Of a DNA stretch of 64,000 nucleotides, positions 1 to 10,689 are shown one piece after another. The position numbers and the translations under genes are program-made. Origin of the DNA: Fistularia commersonii (Eukaryota > Chordata > Actinopteri > Syngnathiformes > Fistulariidae); assembly GCA_037954325.1 (NCBI GenBank), contig JBBMNZ010000031.1, forward strand, positions 2,006,501-2,070,500, read 5' to 3'. How positions within the stretch are numbered: position 1 is the first letter of the stretch; each line of letters begins with the position of its first letter. The notes beneath the pieces are model-generated. The model ran no database searches. It saw only the letters and a list, made by a program, of their open reading frames with translations, and was not told the DNA's origin.

Positions 1-471
1 AGGTCAGGAGAAGGATAATGGGATTCCAGAGTCGAGGAGAACATCGCTACGTAGTATTTGTGTTTCATTTTGCACTTGTTTGAAAAGTGTCCTCGGCCTT
101 CCTCAGACACAAGACCTTCAAGTGGAAGTGAAAAGGTCGCTTTTGATACATATATTTTGGTACCTTTTTGCAAGAATTTTTGAACCCTTTTTGCATACAT
201 TTGCAAATTTTGAAACATTTTTCGCCAAGGTTTAAATGTTCATTTCAAATATCTTATCATAACACATGGGAACATGTTCACATGTTGAAAATATGAATGA
301 TATTATAAATATAACCAGTATAATCAATTATTTTTCTAAAGGAGTAATTTTGAAATGTGGTTTGAATTACTACAGACTTGACAAATAGAAGAAAATAGAG
401 GAAAAAAATAAAATAAAAACATCAAGAAGTAAAAACCTTAATTGTCAAGACGGAATCAGTGATTTTACTAT
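1..471. other. AT-rich stretch, no gene seen
   Basis: No recognisable coding region or repeat family. The stretch is AT-rich with short runs of A and T. I see nothing else in it. Confidence 0.5.
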
Positions 472-530
472 GAGAATAAGAATAAGAATAAGAATAAGAA
501 TAAGAATAAGAATAAGAATAAGAATAAGAT
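472..530. repeat. (AATAAG)n hexanucleotide microsatellite
   Basis: About nine near-perfect tandem units of AATAAG. On the minus strand it gives a Ser-Tyr repeat reading frame, which is only a by-product of the repeat. Confidence 0.95.
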
Positions 531-1338
531 ACAAAAAATTGCTTGTATCTATATAAACATAAACAAATAAACCAATTAATAAGTGAATATACAAATAAAT
601 GAATCAATTAATGTAAGCAACAAAGTATAGTATCTTGCACTGTTTTCCAATGATCGAATCCTGCTCAACCATAGATAAATTAATAATTTAATAATCAAAT
701 GAATAAATAAAAAATAAATAGAGAGATACATAAATAAAATGTAAATGAATGTAAAGAGAAATAAATAAAACAAACCCTGATGATTTGGGATGAAAAAGAA
801 AGAAGAATCTAACAATGGATTTCAATTTGTTGTTGCCTTAAAATACTGTTTTCCTGCTCATTGTGGCAGTTGGGGGCTTGGTAACTTAACAGGACATAAA
901 TTATCTTTGCAAGTGGCCAAATTACCAAAATAAAACAACCAAATTGACTTGTCAGCTTATTAGTCTGAGGTTTATTGAAGTATAATAGCTTGTTTTGGAA
1001 ATTTGCAAAATCATTGGTTTTTGTAACTATTCGCAACACGATTAGACTATTAGAAACTATTAGTTTTTATGTTTGAGATGTTTTTTGGGTGATTGAACAA
1101 AACAGATTAAAAAGAAAAAGCAAAAACCAAAACATAAAGTGTGTTGGAAATCACCTTCTAAAATTGAACAATTGGTCAAGGGATTATTCTCATTTTGCAA
1201 CTGTATTTATAGAATGAGGAAAAATATGCAAATAAAGTACAGATTTAGAATTGTAATTAATAACTTTATCAGCTCAAAAAAGTACCATGTTTTAAAATTT
1301 ACCAGCTCTGAACTCAGTCAAATCACGATGGTGCCGGA
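531..1338. other. AT-rich stretch, no gene seen
   Basis: Rich in (ATAAAT)-like words such as AAATAAATAG around 690-770. No protein family is recognisable in any frame. Confidence 0.5.
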
Positions 1339-1432
1339 TTTTTTTTTTTATTGCATAAATGTTACATCATGCAGCTCTGGGGTTCAAAGGTCATGGCTGT
1401 TTATTCCTTTCCATGAAATCACTCAGTTCCAT

Positions 1433-1615
1433 TCATGTTTCTTCGTCAAAAAAAATATTTTGCGATCTTCTCTTGGCACCGGCATTAACCTGTGCTGAAC
1501 TGCGGCTGACTTCCTCCATCAACCTCTGTACCCGCGTGAGCCTGGAGCCGAGGGTCAGGAGTTTGACGTCGTCTGTCTCCGGCATACTAACATGGCGGTT
1601 TGCGGCTCGTGTCAT
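1433..1615 (-). CDS. unidentified 60-aa reading frame, possible small gene or retrocopy
   Basis: A minus-strand frame with an ATG start in CpG-rich DNA, an in-frame stop upstream, and a second ATG at codon 11 that would give a 50-residue product. The residue mix looks protein-like: an acidic start (MPETDDVK), a leucine and arginine rich centre that could form a helix, and a basic then acidic tail (KRRSQ, FFDEET). There is no signal peptide or membrane segment. Downstream on the same strand are an AATAAA at 1400-1405 and an 11-base A run at 1339-1349, as expected from a short polyadenylated message or a processed pseudogene. I do not recognise the family. Chance cannot be excluded. Confidence 0.3.
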   Translation of the reverse strand: MTRAANRHVSMPETDDVKLLTLGSRLTRVQRLMEEVSRSSAQVNAGAKRRSQNIFFDEET

Positions 1616-1870
1616 GCTCCGTGGTCCGACTAGAACCGAGCCGAGTGGAGGAACACATTATCCCAAATCCGTATGCCGGATCACGCATCTGCATACTCCG
1701 CCTGCTGTACCGTTTGCCAGTTGGTGCTCCTCAAATCTCCGCATGAAAGGGGAGCGTTTGACAAGTGGCATTAGCAGTTTCTTTATGGATCACGGCAAAG
1801 CTAAGCAGGATGGATTCAAATCAGCGCCCACACACACCTCCCACCGCCCCCGAGTGTTCTATACCGCAGC
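1480..1870. promoter_or_regulatory. CpG-rich patch, candidate promoter island
   Basis: This stretch has many CpG dinucleotides and balanced base composition, against AT-rich DNA on both sides. It covers the start of the minus-strand frame at 1433-1615 and the DNA just upstream of it. CpG-rich patches often mark vertebrate promoters, so this could serve that frame or a gene outside the window. No TATA box or transcription start can be assigned by eye. Confidence 0.3.
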
Positions 1871-1910
1871 TCCTCGCACATCTGCGGCGAATCATCTTAA
1901 AAGGAAATAA

Positions 1911-2220
1911 CCTCATGGTGTGTGTTAAAACTCTTGAAAAAAAAAAACCTTAAAGTAGGCGCCTCAAAATGGAAAGTAATTAAAGCGAACCTTAAGGGAA
2001 TTTCCCCCAAAAAAACGCACAAGAAAATTGCCCTAAAAATATAAGAAGTGAGACAAACTTCAAAGAAATCTGCAAAAGATAAAAAATCTGAGGGAAAAAA
2101 AAAACAAAAAAATGGTCAATTACTAAATTGGTTGATATCAAAAATGATGATTAAAGCAAGCTTAAAGTATAAAAACAGAACATGCAAATGAAACAGGCGA
2201 GAAAATACCTAAAAAAAAAC
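1911..2220. other. A-rich stretch, no gene seen
   Basis: Runs of A and short A/T-rich words only. No reading frame or repeat family is recognised. Confidence 0.5.
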
Positions 2221-2499
2221 TGTTGTGACCCCGGAATAAAAGTTATAGGCTTTCGGCCTGTCACTCGCCGGCCTTTCGCTGATTACTGGACAGCAGACTT
2301 GTCATTTTGCATGTGGTCTAAGACTGGTGCTCTTTAACTTGGCTCCAGACCCTGGTTTCAGGTGTCTTTTCCCCAGACCGGCAATCGCCCCTCCTGCCCC
2401 AGGGGTAACTCTCTGCAGCTGGAGGAAGAGGGGTCCTCGAGGTGGCAGGGGGAAGTTCCCTTTGCCGTGGGTTGAGGACGGTTGACACTGCAGTTTGGA

Positions 2500-3150
2500 G
2501 ACAGCAACAGAGCCAGGGTGTGGACCTGTGGCTTGTTCTGCAGTGGGTCGAGGCATGGCCACAGCCACCATCGGAAGAGGTGGCAGTGTTCTCCACAACA
2601 ACCAAAGGGCTGTGGGCCATGTTTGACGTGCTATGTCTGCACAATGGTGTGCTGCAGCAGGAATGGAAAGAGCCTGCAATAGGGGAGGAGAGATGGCTGG
2701 TGGTGTTCCGAAGGGCCTGCAGGAGGGGGTGCTCAAGGCTATGTATGGGGCTGCAGGGCCTGGGCACTTCGGGGTTCTGAAAACTCCACCACCTCTGCAA
2801 GGGGTTCATCAGAGTGATGTGGAGGATTTCTGTTGCTGCTGTGACCCCTGCCAGTCATGCACTGCTCCAGCAGTTTCCAGATTCTGTGGATGCACACGTG
2901 GGTCCTGAGTATGCCAGGAAGCTTCAGGACAATATATTGAGGGTACAGGGGAAACACATTCAGGTGGGAGAGTTGGTCTGGGTGTAGAGGCCTTGGTGCA
3001 AGATGAGCTGGTGCTCGAAGCTGGTATACCATTGGGTGGGGCCTCGTAGAGTCCTTGAGCTGGTGGGGGAAGTGGTGCACAGGGTCCTGTTGCCTGGCAG
3101 AAGAAGAAAGATGGCCCTGCACAAAGATTGACCGGCTCCCTGCAGAGCGG
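2500..3150 (+). pseudogene. Gypsy pol remnant: linker, integrase zinc-binding domain and C-terminal domain
   Basis: Three blocks typical of Gypsy pol lie in order. Bases 2510-2690 resemble the linker after RNase H (TKGLW, then NGVLQQEW). Bases 2700-2860 match the integrase H2C2 zinc-binding domain: GPGHFGVLKT, then DVEDFC and CDPC. The first histidine of the zinc site appears as tyrosine (KAMYG), so zinc binding is likely lost. Bases 2905-3145 match the C-terminal region (VGELVWV, then WVGPRRV and LHKDRLA), but a TAG stop interrupts it at 2984-2986. The catalytic DDE core is absent. In a live element this protein would insert the cDNA into host chromatin; this copy cannot. Confidence 0.7.
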
Positions 3151-3424
3151 ACCCCCTCCTCTGAGTTTCATAGGACAACAGAAGACCCCCCTCACCTTCT
3201 TCCCCACCCATTGCTCCCTCTCCCTCTTCCACTGCTCCCCGGCCCCTGTCTCCTCAGGCAGTTCACCCTCAGAGGCGTAGAAGACCTCTATCTTGGCTAA
3301 GAGATTTTGTGGGTTCCTTCAGCAAGAGTGGGGGGGTCAGGAGTGAGACCTTGGATCCAGAGAGGGCAAGAATGTGCCCTGGTCTCATTGGCGTGGCTGG
3401 CAGTCAACCTGGACCCTCCTTGAT

Positions 3425-3467
3425 TAAAAAAACAAAAACAAAAACAAAAACAAAAACAAAAAAAACA
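3425..3467. repeat. (AAAAAC)n simple repeat
   Basis: About five to six tandem units of a hexamer of five A and one C, inside the Gypsy remnant upstream of its 3' LTR. Confidence 0.9.
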
Positions 3468-3690
3468 GAAAACCTAAACAATGCAAACAGTTGTTGTTTG
3501 TATTGTTTATGGTTTGTATGCTTGGAGAAGTGATTACTAACATGTTGGGGGGACTGTTGTTCGGCTCTGTATTTCCCTAAGGGGCGAGGAGCTTTGTGGT
3601 GGGGAGACAGTGTTGCAACCCTGGAATAAAAGCTATAGGCTGTCAACCATAAGCCCTTCGCTGATCATGTCAGGCTTGTCATATAGGATG

Positions 3691-4551
3691 CAGTCCAGTA
3701 ATTGGGGGAGAGGGGTGGGGGAGGGATCAATGTAGGTAAGGAGCAGGAAGATTCCAGGTGTGAGCAGAGAGTGCGTTGTGGAGCACTGCGTCAAGTATGG
3801 TTGTACAAAGTGAAGTGTTGAGAAAAATGTAACAAAATCTAGAGTGAAAGCCTTGTTGCGGATGTTTTCATTGAAGCATTAAAATACCTTCAAATAAACT
3901 AGACACCCCTGATTAATTGGCAAAAAATATAGAAATTAAGTGAAAATAAATATCACAAAAAAAAAAAGAAACATTTAGTATTAACACAGAAATCATCCAG
4001 CTCCATTAGCAGGCCGTCCCCCAACCCTTTTCTCAGCTCATACATCTGCAGCAATCATACCATCATCATTCCAGCTCTTGCCTGGCGTTCTGTCCCCTTT
4101 CCAAAAAAATAAATAAAAAACATATCAAAATGTTTAAAAAAGAAGGAGTAGAAAAAGGAAAAAGAAACGGCACCCCAGGTTCTTTTCTGCTCTGCTAGTT
4201 TTGTATCAAAGTCACACGAGCTTTTTAGCCTGGAAACACCCCTCTACCCAGCTCCATGTTTCTAGCTGTGTTCTTAAAGGCTAGTTTCCTCCCAAAAATT
4301 CAGGGTCACAAAGGTGGCTGGAGCCTCAGCTGTCATTGGCCAAGAGGTGGGGTTCAGCCGCCAGTCCTCCATACACATAGAAACATACAATCATTCACCC
4401 CCTCATGCAGTTTACGCAATTCCAGATTCTCCACTGAACCTGCTGAATGTTTTTTGGATCATGGGAGGCAATTGGAAAAAAAAAAAACAAGGGAAACCAA
4501 TGCATTAGTATTTCCTGATAAGTTTGTAACCTTTACCAAGTAATGGAAAAC
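3691..4551. other. no gene seen
   Basis: Starts with a purine-rich, G-rich run near 3700-3780, then ordinary AT-rich DNA. No known repeat family or coding segment is recognised. Confidence 0.45.
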
Positions 4552-4762
4552 TAAGGAATTTTCCACACTATAAGGCACATCTAAAAGCCATAAATCTTCT
4601 CAAAAATCGCCAGTGCGCCTGATAATGCGGTGCGGCTTATATGTGGATCAATATTGCAACTACAGGAAGCAGCTTACGACTCCATTTTCTCCAATAGAAG
4701 TAGTAGTGCGCGGTGCATGTTGGGATATATGACAGCGCGAAGCGTGCATTTTCATTTCCATT

Positions 4763-4802
4763 TGTGTGTGTGTGTGTGTGTGTGTGAGTGTGTGTGTGTG
4801 TG
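4763..4802. repeat. (TG)n microsatellite
   Basis: About twenty TG units with one TGAG interruption, inside the pogo-like element upstream of its coding remnant. Confidence 0.95.
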
Positions 4803-4880
4803 GGTGCGTCGCCGAAGTAGCAGTGGTAAAAACGGTGAATTCCAGTCCAACACCTCTTGTGTGTGTATAAGGACCCCGAA

Positions 4881-5030
4881 ATGGCACCTTTCAGGAGACA
4901 CGCTTACGACGCAGAGTTTAAACTCAAGGTGATCAGTCACACAGGAGAACATGGGAATAGAGCAGCAGCGAGAGAATTCAACATGAACAAATCAATGGTA
5001 GGTACAGAAGTGGAAGAAGCAACAAGATGA
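4881..5030 (+). pseudogene. pogo transposase N-terminal helix-turn-helix remnant (49 aa)
   Basis: Starts at an ATG and reads YDAEFKLKVI, then EHGNRAAAREFNMN, the first helix-turn-helix of pogo/CENP-B-type transposases, which binds the element's terminal repeats. After codon 40 the family's usual WRKQ region is frameshifted (MVGTEVEEATR, then stop). The next segment to about 5175 continues in another frame with family-like words (KKTKQ, GNKARW, ERWVVEHRAAGRS) and a stop. The catalytic DDE domain is absent. As it stands the frame would give a small DNA-binding fragment at most; expression is unproven. Confidence 0.7.
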
Positions 5031-6354
5031 CCTGCGCCAAGTAAAGAAAACTAAACAGGGTTTCTGAGGGAACAAAGCGAGATGGCTACAGCCAAGGGAC
5101 AAACTTGAACGATGGGTTGTTGAACACAGAGCCGCAGGTAGAAGTATCACCACAATCACTATTGAAATGAAGGCGCTAGCTAGCAACAAGAACATCAATG
5201 AATGTAGAGGCTGTACTTCTTGATGCTTTTGTTAATGAAACGCTTTGAACTGTGACAAATGGAGTTTGAAATACATTGTTTTCAACGATGGCGGTGCAAA
5301 TACCAGTAAGAGCTACCGGTGCTTACGTATACCGTATTGTGAATGCACTAACTTGTTTTGGGAGTTTACAGAGTTGTCAGACCGTTGGTTTGTTTTATAT
5401 TAATGAAGTTTGACTGACTTATCTGACTGTTTTGTTGACATTCCCTTTAGCGTAGCTCCATTTAGTGGATGCATAACCCTACCCCAGCCACTACTGTAGC
5501 TCTATTATATGCACCTTATAATGCAGTGTGGCTTATATGTGAATTTTTTTTCCAAATAGGCCATTCATTGAAGGTGCCCCTTATAATCCAGTGCACCTTA
5601 TGGTGCGGAAAATACAGTACTTAATCAAAAATCAATACTATATCTATACTAAATCTATACTAAGTTATACCAAAAATCACCTAAAAGTTGAGGTCTTCTT
5701 CTTCTCCTTTCGTCTTTTCTCTTCAGGGGTCACTACAGCGAATCAACTTTCTCCATCTAACCCTATTCTCTGTATCCTCCTCTTTCACACCAACTACCTT
5801 CATATCTTCTCTCATGATGTCCATAAATCTTCTCTTTGGTCTTTCTCGAGACCTCCTGCCTGGCAGCTCTAATTCCTGCATCTGTCTACCAATATATTCA
5901 CTATTCCTCCTTTGTACATGACCGAACCATCTCAGTCCAGATTCTCTGACCTTCCCCCTGTCTTTTGGTCATTGTAACTGTTTCTAGGCTATACACCATC
6001 GCTGGTCTCACCACTGTCTTGTACACCTTTCCTTTCATTCTGGCTCATAGTTATCTGTCGCATAGTACCCCTGACACTTTTCTCCACCCATTCCAACCTG
6101 CTTGAACCCGCCTCTTCACCTCTTTTCCAAATTCTCCATTGCTCTGAACTGCTGAACTCAAGTACTTGAAATCCACCAACTTCTTGATCTCCACTCCCTG
6201 TAGCCTCGCTGTTCCACCCGGGCTCCTCTCATTCACACACATATATTCTGTCTCGTTGCGACTGACTTTCATTCCTCTCCTTTCCAGAGCATACCTCCAT
6301 TACCCTAGATTTTCCTCAACCTGTTCTCTGCTCTCACCACAGATCACTATGATC

Positions 6355-6384
6355 ATCTGCAAACATCTGCAAACATCTGCAAAC
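6355..6384. repeat. 10-bp tandem triplication in the RT active-site codons
   Basis: ATCTGCAAAC occurs three times in a row at 6355-6364, 6365-6374 and 6375-6384. Other RTE copies in the window have it once, at the codons for the FADD motif (minus strand here). Two extra units add 20 bases and shift the frame. Confidence 0.9.
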
Positions 6385-6392
6385 AACATGGC

Positions 6393-6837
6393 TCATGGCA
6401 TTTCCTGTCTAACCTCATCTGTCAGCCTGTCCATCACCATTGCAAACAAGAAGGGGCTCAGAGCTGATCCCTGATGGAGTCCCACCTCCACCTTGAACTT
6501 CTCTGTTACCCCTACAGCACAACTCAACACTGTCTCACAGATAGCATACATGTTCTGCACCAGTCTAACATACTTCTCTGCCACTCCAGTAGCATACAAT
6601 ACAATACTCGAGTTCCTCTCTTGGCACCTTGTCATATGCTTTGTCTAGGTCTTTAAAAACACAATGCAGCTCCCTCTGGCCTTTTCTGTAATTCTCTATT
6701 GGCACTCTCAAAGCAAAATCTGCATCTGAGGTACTCTTTCCAGGCATGAAGCCATACGGCTGTTCACAAATGCTGGCTCCTGCTCTCAGTCTAGTTTCCA
6801 CTACTCTTTCCCATAACTTCATTGTATGGTTCATCAA
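6393..6837 (-). pseudogene. RTE reverse transcriptase palm fragments (copy a)
   Basis: Two overlapping minus-strand frames cover motifs of the RT palm. Frame 6565-6837 has the template-grip block YGFMPGKST and the FKDLDKAYDKV block that carries a catalytic aspartate. Frame 6393-6635 has the QGSALSPFLFAMVMD block. A frameshift separates them. The third catalytic block (FADD) just downstream is broken by a short tandem triplication. The protein would copy the element's RNA at a nicked target; here it is inactive. Confidence 0.75.
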
Positions 6838-7313
6838 CTTTATCCCTCTACAGTTGCCACAATTCTACACATGCCCCCTGTTTTTAAAAATGGGCATCAT
6901 CACGCTTCATCTCCATTTTTCAGGCATCTTTTCACTCGCTAAGATCCTGTTGAATAATCTATCCAAAAACTCTACCGCTACCTCTTCCAGACACCTCCAC
7001 ACCTCCACAGGTATAATATCAGGACCAACTGCCAACTTCACTGCCTTCCTCACTTCTCTTTTACTAATCTCAGCTACTTTGTGGTCTACAATAGGTTTGA
7101 TACGCATGTTTGGCTTTGGTAAAAGTTTTACGCCAGATGCCCTTCCTAATGCAACCCTCTGCATTTTTCCGTGCTTGGGACTGACTCAGGGAGACACTGA
7201 CTGGTGCTGCCCTGAGGCTGTATTAGAACTATATAAATAAATTAAAAATGCAAGATGACAATGAAACTGGCTAAACCTAAGTCAGGACCATTTGATATTG
7301 TTATTTTTTTGTT

Positions 7314-7323
7314 TGTGTGTGTG

Positions 7324-7354
<31 letters not shown>

Positions 7355-7376
7355 TTGTGTGTATGCGTGTGTTTGT
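7314..7376. repeat. (TC)n/(TG)n microsatellite
   Basis: TG repeats, then about thirteen TC units, then imperfect TG repeats, about 100 bases beyond the 5' end of RTE copy a. Confidence 0.9.
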
Positions 7377-8599
7377 GTTTACTTTCATGACAGCTTTTTA
7401 TTATCTCGAAACAACATACTCGTCATCAAATATCAATGCTGATCGATAATTCACAAACGCTATCAGAGGCATGAAAAGTTCCCTACCTGTCTGGCGGTTC
7501 CTTCGTATCAAAGAAGTTCAGGAAGAGTGGCATCTTTCAAAAAGATCCAAAAAATGTCGGGCTTCAGCGGAAGTCCGTGCGCTGGCCAAGTTCCGATCTC
7601 CACACTGACTGATCTCCATACCGTGACCCCCAGATGTGACACTTCCAGCTCTTATGCAAAATACCCAATTAAGCAACAAACAACCTGCTTTTGAATAGAA
7701 AATATGACTAAATAGGCAACAACAAGATTTCCCTCCATCTGTCCCTTTTACCACCTCACCTTATTTGCGTGTGTGTGTTTTTCCAAAAGCACTCATTTAG
7801 CTCAGTGAGGTGAATGTTTATTAGCGAATGCAACACCACCTAATTTCTAATTGCGCCTTGGCTCTCCACCAAGTATTGAAGTGTCTAGAGACTTCTGGGT
7901 GTACCTAACTTTCCCGCCGACCACACATGCACACACACTCATCTTCTGGACGTTTGAGTTCCAGGTGGAAGTGTCACTTGTGAACAGGCGGTTCCCGTTC
8001 CGGATTGACTTGGAAAAAAGTTTTCAAAATTCTTTTTTTTTTTATTCTCCCCCTTTTTCAGCCTTTTTTTTTTTTTTTTTTTTTCTACATTGTGTCACGT
8101 GATCTGCTCAGATTGCTTTTTTATAGTCTGGGCCAACATAAAGCTTGCATTTCACACCCCGGCAGCTGTGAGAGATCAGAGCATTCACACCAGAGGAAGC
8201 GCTTCTCGCGGTTACACTTCCAAAACTTTCATAACAAGTAATTATCTCCTTCACTAAAGTGATTCACACTAAAGCTGGTTTTCGATAATCTGATAAAAAA
8301 AAAGAACTGATCTCTTATCCATCACCCCTTGATTCCATTGTGGGATTATTGTCGCCGTGATTTTATTTTTCAAAGCAAATATTTCCACATTAATGGGACA
8401 CGGGTTGGGATTGTAGGGGGTAAAAATATTCTACTTGATCAAGTAAATATACTTGACAACCAGGAACACTGAAAAATGTGAAAATTTGGAATGCATTATA
8501 AGGTGTTCCTGTCTGATACGTCATTAAATATACTTTTTTCTGTTATAACTGAAGTGATAACACAATGCAAATACAATTAAAACAATAACATGATTGAGC
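7377..8599. other. no gene seen
   Basis: Ordinary AT-rich DNA with a poly-T tract near 8032-8085. No family is recognised in six frames. Some more GC-rich words near 7560-7640 do not form a convincing exon. Confidence 0.45.
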
Positions 8600-8975
8600 C
8601 AATGATTAATTCATTCATTATCTATACTGCTTATCCTATAATAAGTAGGGTTGCTGGATTCCTTTGGTCATTAGGCGAGTGGTGGGGTACATCCTGGGTA
8701 GGTTTCCAATTGATCTCATTCAATAAATAATCACCCATGAATATCAAATTAATGGCTGGCCAGTAGTGGTCAACAAATTCATTTCGACATTCATTACAAT
8801 TTTCATTTAAAAAACAAAAACAAACAAACAAACAAACAAAAAAAAAACATACATTGGAGATCCTAAATTGCCAAAATGTGCTACTGGGAGGTTGAATGAT
8901 TATCTCAATATGTGGCCCGTGGTTGACTGGCACCTGGTTCCCGTCTTGCCTAGTGAAAGAAAGAAGAAGAATTAC
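8600..8975 (+). repeat. unclassified interspersed fish repeat, decayed
   Basis: Begins with TTCATTCATTATC and CTGCTTATCC, passes through GGCGAGTGGTGGGGTACATC and ends with a GACTGGCACC-like and CTTGCCTAGTGAAAG segment. Similar phrases (GAGGCGGGGTACATCCTGG) occur near 16590, and related ones near 54710 and 55950. An A/CAAA-rich tract interrupts it at 8812-8847. The class is not known to me. Confidence 0.5.
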
Positions 8976-8984
8976 CGTCATTGT

Positions 8985-9165
8985 CGCATTTAGCGAACTT
9001 TGACCATCGCATTTAATTCATCAAGAATGAGCCATAAGCAGAAGGTAGCTAAGGAGCAGCGCCAGGGATTCAGTGTCTTACTCAAGAACACTTCGATTGG
9101 CTAGGAGGAGTGTGAGAATCGAGCTAGGATCCAAGGGTGCCCGCTCTAACCCTCTAATCCAAAAG
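8985..9165 (-). repeat. tRNA-derived SINE, minus-strand copy
   Basis: Its reverse complement carries GTTAGAGCGGGCAC (A-box region), GACACTGAATCCC and CATTCTTGATGAATTAAATG in the same order as the plus-strand copies at 16705, 28850 and 39908. It is more diverged than those and has lost a clear B box. Confidence 0.6.
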
Positions 9166-9378
9166 ATGGGACACACTCAGGCAACCTCTCCACAGCTGTG
9201 GAGATGTTGAATAACGAGGTTTGATAATGAATGCATGCTGATCATAGAAATTGTGTTCATACATCATTGTCCAGTAGCATACATAAAGACCACGTCTGTT
9301 GTAGCAGTAGAATTTTGGTAGTCTTGAATGTGGAGGAAGTCACAGCCTTTGCTTGATAAAATGTATTTAATTACAGTA

Positions 9379-9460
9379 GGTCTTCTTCTTATTCCTCTTT
9401 TCCTTTTGGCTACTCCCTTTAGGGGTGGCCACCACCAATCTGTCCCCTCCATCTAGCCCT
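9379..9460 (-). mobile_element. RTE-type LINE 3' tail, copy h
   Basis: The plus-strand text CTTCTTCTTATTCC, then GGGGTGGCCACCACC and CCATCTAGCCC parallels the start of copy a at 5693-5760. It is an isolated, heavily truncated minus-strand 3' end. The short length and divergence limit confidence. Confidence 0.5.
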
Positions 9461-9994
9461 TATTTAATAGTGATATATATGCTGTATGTAATACCCAAAT
9501 TGCCTCAATCGTTTTTTGGAAAAAGATTGACTTGTTTAAAATCACTTCCTTTTCTTTGTCACATGCGCCCCACCCCCAAGACAACATGCTCTCACAGTAG
9601 CTTTGTGGTATTTAACTCTGAAAATTGCCAAGGACGTCTGACGGTACTGTCACCGAAGCCAAACCGAGGAAAGCGCAAGGAATCTGTTTTTTCTTTCCGC
9701 GGAGACTCTTTCTTCGTGGGCCTGACAACCCAATCCTTTCTCCGATCCATGTCTCATATGAAATATTCCATTTCTGCCCTGCTGAAAACCATGCTCACTA
9801 TGTGTCACATGTTTTCTATGTTGGAAACTCCAGAGTTCTAAGCAGCCATGTGATCGTGAACAATGAGAGGCTGCTTGGCATACATTTGTAATGACGTCCT
9901 GCCAGAGCAGCTGGTTCACAGACTAATGATATGTTTCATCCATTATATAAATCTCAGATCCCTAAAGCAGGATGATAGACAGCTTGTCACTGTG

Positions 9995-9995
<1 letters not shown>
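9461..9995. other. no gene seen
   Basis: Overlapping frames on both strands are open here for 60-140 codons, but none shows a recognisable domain or a conserved composition. Nothing else is seen. Confidence 0.4.
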
Positions 9996-10050
<55 letters not shown>

Positions 10051-10101
10051 GTGTGTGTGTGCGTGCGTGTGCGTGCGTGCGTGCGTGTGTGCGTGTGTGT
10101 A
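9996..10101. repeat. (TG)n microsatellite with TGCG variants
   Basis: About 50 units of TG, with CG-containing variants (GTGCGTGC) in the second half. Length variation between individuals is likely. Confidence 0.95.
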
Positions 10102-10685
10102 GAGGGCTCTTTTGATTGGTTCCAGCCTGCTCAAAGAGAATTTTGCTTGAACTTTTCAGCAACCATGAGCGCCCTCTCCTCTGGTCAGGGCTATTAGAGC
10201 CACTCAGTCACCAGGAGGAGGTTATAATATTTTTTCATGGCTTGATATGAGGTTAAGGTGTGGCTGAGAGTAGCTAATGAAAGCTCAGACTAACCAAACT
10301 TTTGAAGTAACTTTATTTTTATTTTCACTTTCTTTATTTTTTTCTTAAATTGTCTTTGAGTTGTTGGCTCAGCTTTGATTATTCTGAAATCCCCATGGGA
10401 AAATATCAGTCAAGCATCGGCTATATTTATATAAATCACTACATAGTTTGTGGTGGTTTGAAATGGCTTACAATCCGATGCTAAAGGCAATTTTTATGTT
10501 ACATTTATTTTGCATTATTTATTGGATTTATTCTTATATATGGAGTTTGCATGATCTCAGCACAGGCTTATTTTAAATTCCCCTGTTTCTGCCTTCAGTC
10601 ATGAAAACAGTAATTTCAAGGTAGATGCTGAGCTATATGAATTTATATATATAAAAAAAAATCCCCTTCTTGCAAAATCTGAGTG
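10102..10685. other. no gene seen
   Basis: AT-rich DNA without recognisable coding or repeat content. Confidence 0.45.
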
Positions 10686-10689
10686 GGGA

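Larger units (their letters stand above)
2221..3690 (+). mobile_element. internally deleted Gypsy/Ty3 LTR retrotransposon
   Basis: Two related segments bracket the region: 2221-2312 and 3611-3690. Both contain GGAATAAAAG followed by TATAGGCT, then a CGCTGAT and a CTTGTCAT block, which fits the 3' part of an LTR with its polyadenylation signal. Between them lies a plus-strand remnant of the end of pol, described separately. Gag, protease, reverse transcriptase and RNase H are missing, so a large internal deletion joined the leader region to the integrase region. The upstream LTR seems to lack its 5' part. Confidence 0.7.
4552..5619 (+). mobile_element. pogo-like DNA transposon, deleted to its DNA-binding domain
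   Basis: The ends are inverted repeats: the left end reads ATTTTCC-like then CACTATAAGGCAC, and the right end is its near reverse complement (GTGCACCTTATGGTGCGG, then AAAAT). TA dinucleotides flank both ends, as in Tc1/mariner/pogo insertions. A subterminal word (ATAATGCGGTG, then CGGCTTATATGTG) near 4622 recurs in similar form near 5520 in the same orientation. The inside encodes only an N-terminal helix-turn-helix; the DDE transposase core is gone, so this copy is non-autonomous. A TG microsatellite sits at 4763-4802. Confidence 0.75.
5690..7213 (-). mobile_element. RTE-type LINE, copy a, minus strand, internally deleted
   Basis: Reading the minus strand from 7213, the copy starts with the family's 5' leader (AAATGCAGAGGGTTGC, then GGAAGGGCATC and GTAAAACTTT). 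Near 7096 it jumps straight to the region upstream of the reverse transcriptase, so the endonuclease is deleted. RT blocks follow: KREVRKAVKLAVGPDIIP, YGFMPGKST, KDLDKAYDKVPREEL and GLHQGSALSPFLFAMVMD. The catalytic FADD site near 6370 is disrupted by a 10-bp triplication. The 3' end carries the conserved GGTCACTACAGCG tail (plus-strand view). The copy has many stops and cannot move itself. Confidence 0.85.

Noticed and set aside
422..607. Minus-strand frame with long Ser-Tyr repeat
   Set aside because: It is the translation of the AATAAG hexanucleotide repeat; no domain or gene context.
9425..9841. 138-codon plus-strand frame
   Set aside because: Begins inside an RTE tail fragment, has no domain, and is open on three overlapping frames, which suggests chance.
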